Assembly: GCA_003153955.1 (NCBI GenBank)
Contig: PMCB01000134.1
Span: 9,779-41,019, forward strand
DNA length: 31,241 bases
From: Dehalococcoidia bacterium
GTDB taxonomy: Bacteria; Chloroflexota; Dehalococcoidia; Dehalococcoidales; Fen-1064
Direction of reading: 5' to 3'
Below are positions 31,241 through 31,241 of the stretch, one piece after another; position 1 is the first letter of the stretch; every line of letters starts with the position of its first letter. A program made the translations under genes and the position numbers. The notes under the pieces were generated by a model. It made no database searches. It was not told where the DNA came from and saw only the letters and a program-made list of their open reading frames with translations.

Positions 31241-31241
31241 A

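Larger units (their letters stand above)
30837..31241. other. Gene-free spacer after recG
   Basis: No coding region is supported in these 405 nt. They hold a weak hairpin CGACC/GGTCG just after recG, a dispersed repeat at 30956-30990, AT-rich text containing TTGATTATTG (31153-31162), and a promoter-like sequence at the window edge. Confidence 0.65.

Overview
This window is ordinary housekeeping chromosome from a mesophilic bacterium with roughly 50% GC genes and short AT-rich spacers. The gene set fits the Chloroflexota, probably class Dehalococcoidia: inositol-3-phosphate synthase, a family 4 uracil-DNA glycosylase next to RNase J and FtsK, an ArgJ-type arginine cluster, and fakA-degV-degV-recG. 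That assignment rests on remembered gene order and protein character, not on a search. I see no prophage, insertion sequence with a transposase, CRISPR array, toxin-antitoxin pair or defence locus. The interesting material is in regulation, gene tails and intergenic repeats.

Layout. 1-2112 (+): a strong promoter, a small membrane protein with a partner Xre-type regulator, then myo-inositol-3-phosphate synthase. 2263-2757 (-): a predicted lipoprotein. 2954-3029 (-): tRNA-Ala(CGC). 3166-5523 (+): a zinc-finger protein, LemA and an HtpX-like membrane protease with an added zinc ribbon. 5566-5832: a MITE-like inverted-repeat element. 5950-10812 (+): a probable operon of uracil-DNA glycosylase, a 95-residue unknown protein, RNase J and the FtsK translocase. 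10900-13042 (-): UvrB behind a Gram-positive-type SOS box, followed by an overlapping 50-residue basic protein. 13186-14580 (-): a polytopic glycosyltransferase. 14635-17208 (-): MutS, divergent from 17298-24556 (+): argJ, argB, argD, argG, argH and rpe. 24528-24746 (-): rpmB, tail-to-tail with rpe. 24923-30836 (+): fakA, two degV/fakB genes and recG. 30837-31241: a gene-free repeat-bearing spacer ending in a promoter-like sequence.

How the genes work together. Five arginine genes cover the acetyl-cycling route from glutamate to arginine except argC and argF, which must lie elsewhere. DNA repair is over-represented: a uracil glycosylase, UvrB, MutS and RecG. Two of these proteins, the glycosylase and MutS, carry sliding-clamp-like peptides near their C-termini. 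FakA with two DegV/FakB proteins forms a fatty-acid kinase set for recycling exogenous or released fatty acids into phospholipid. Several promoters (mutS, argJ, argB) place the -10 box only 8-9 nt from the start codon with no Shine-Dalgarno sequence, which predicts leaderless mRNAs.
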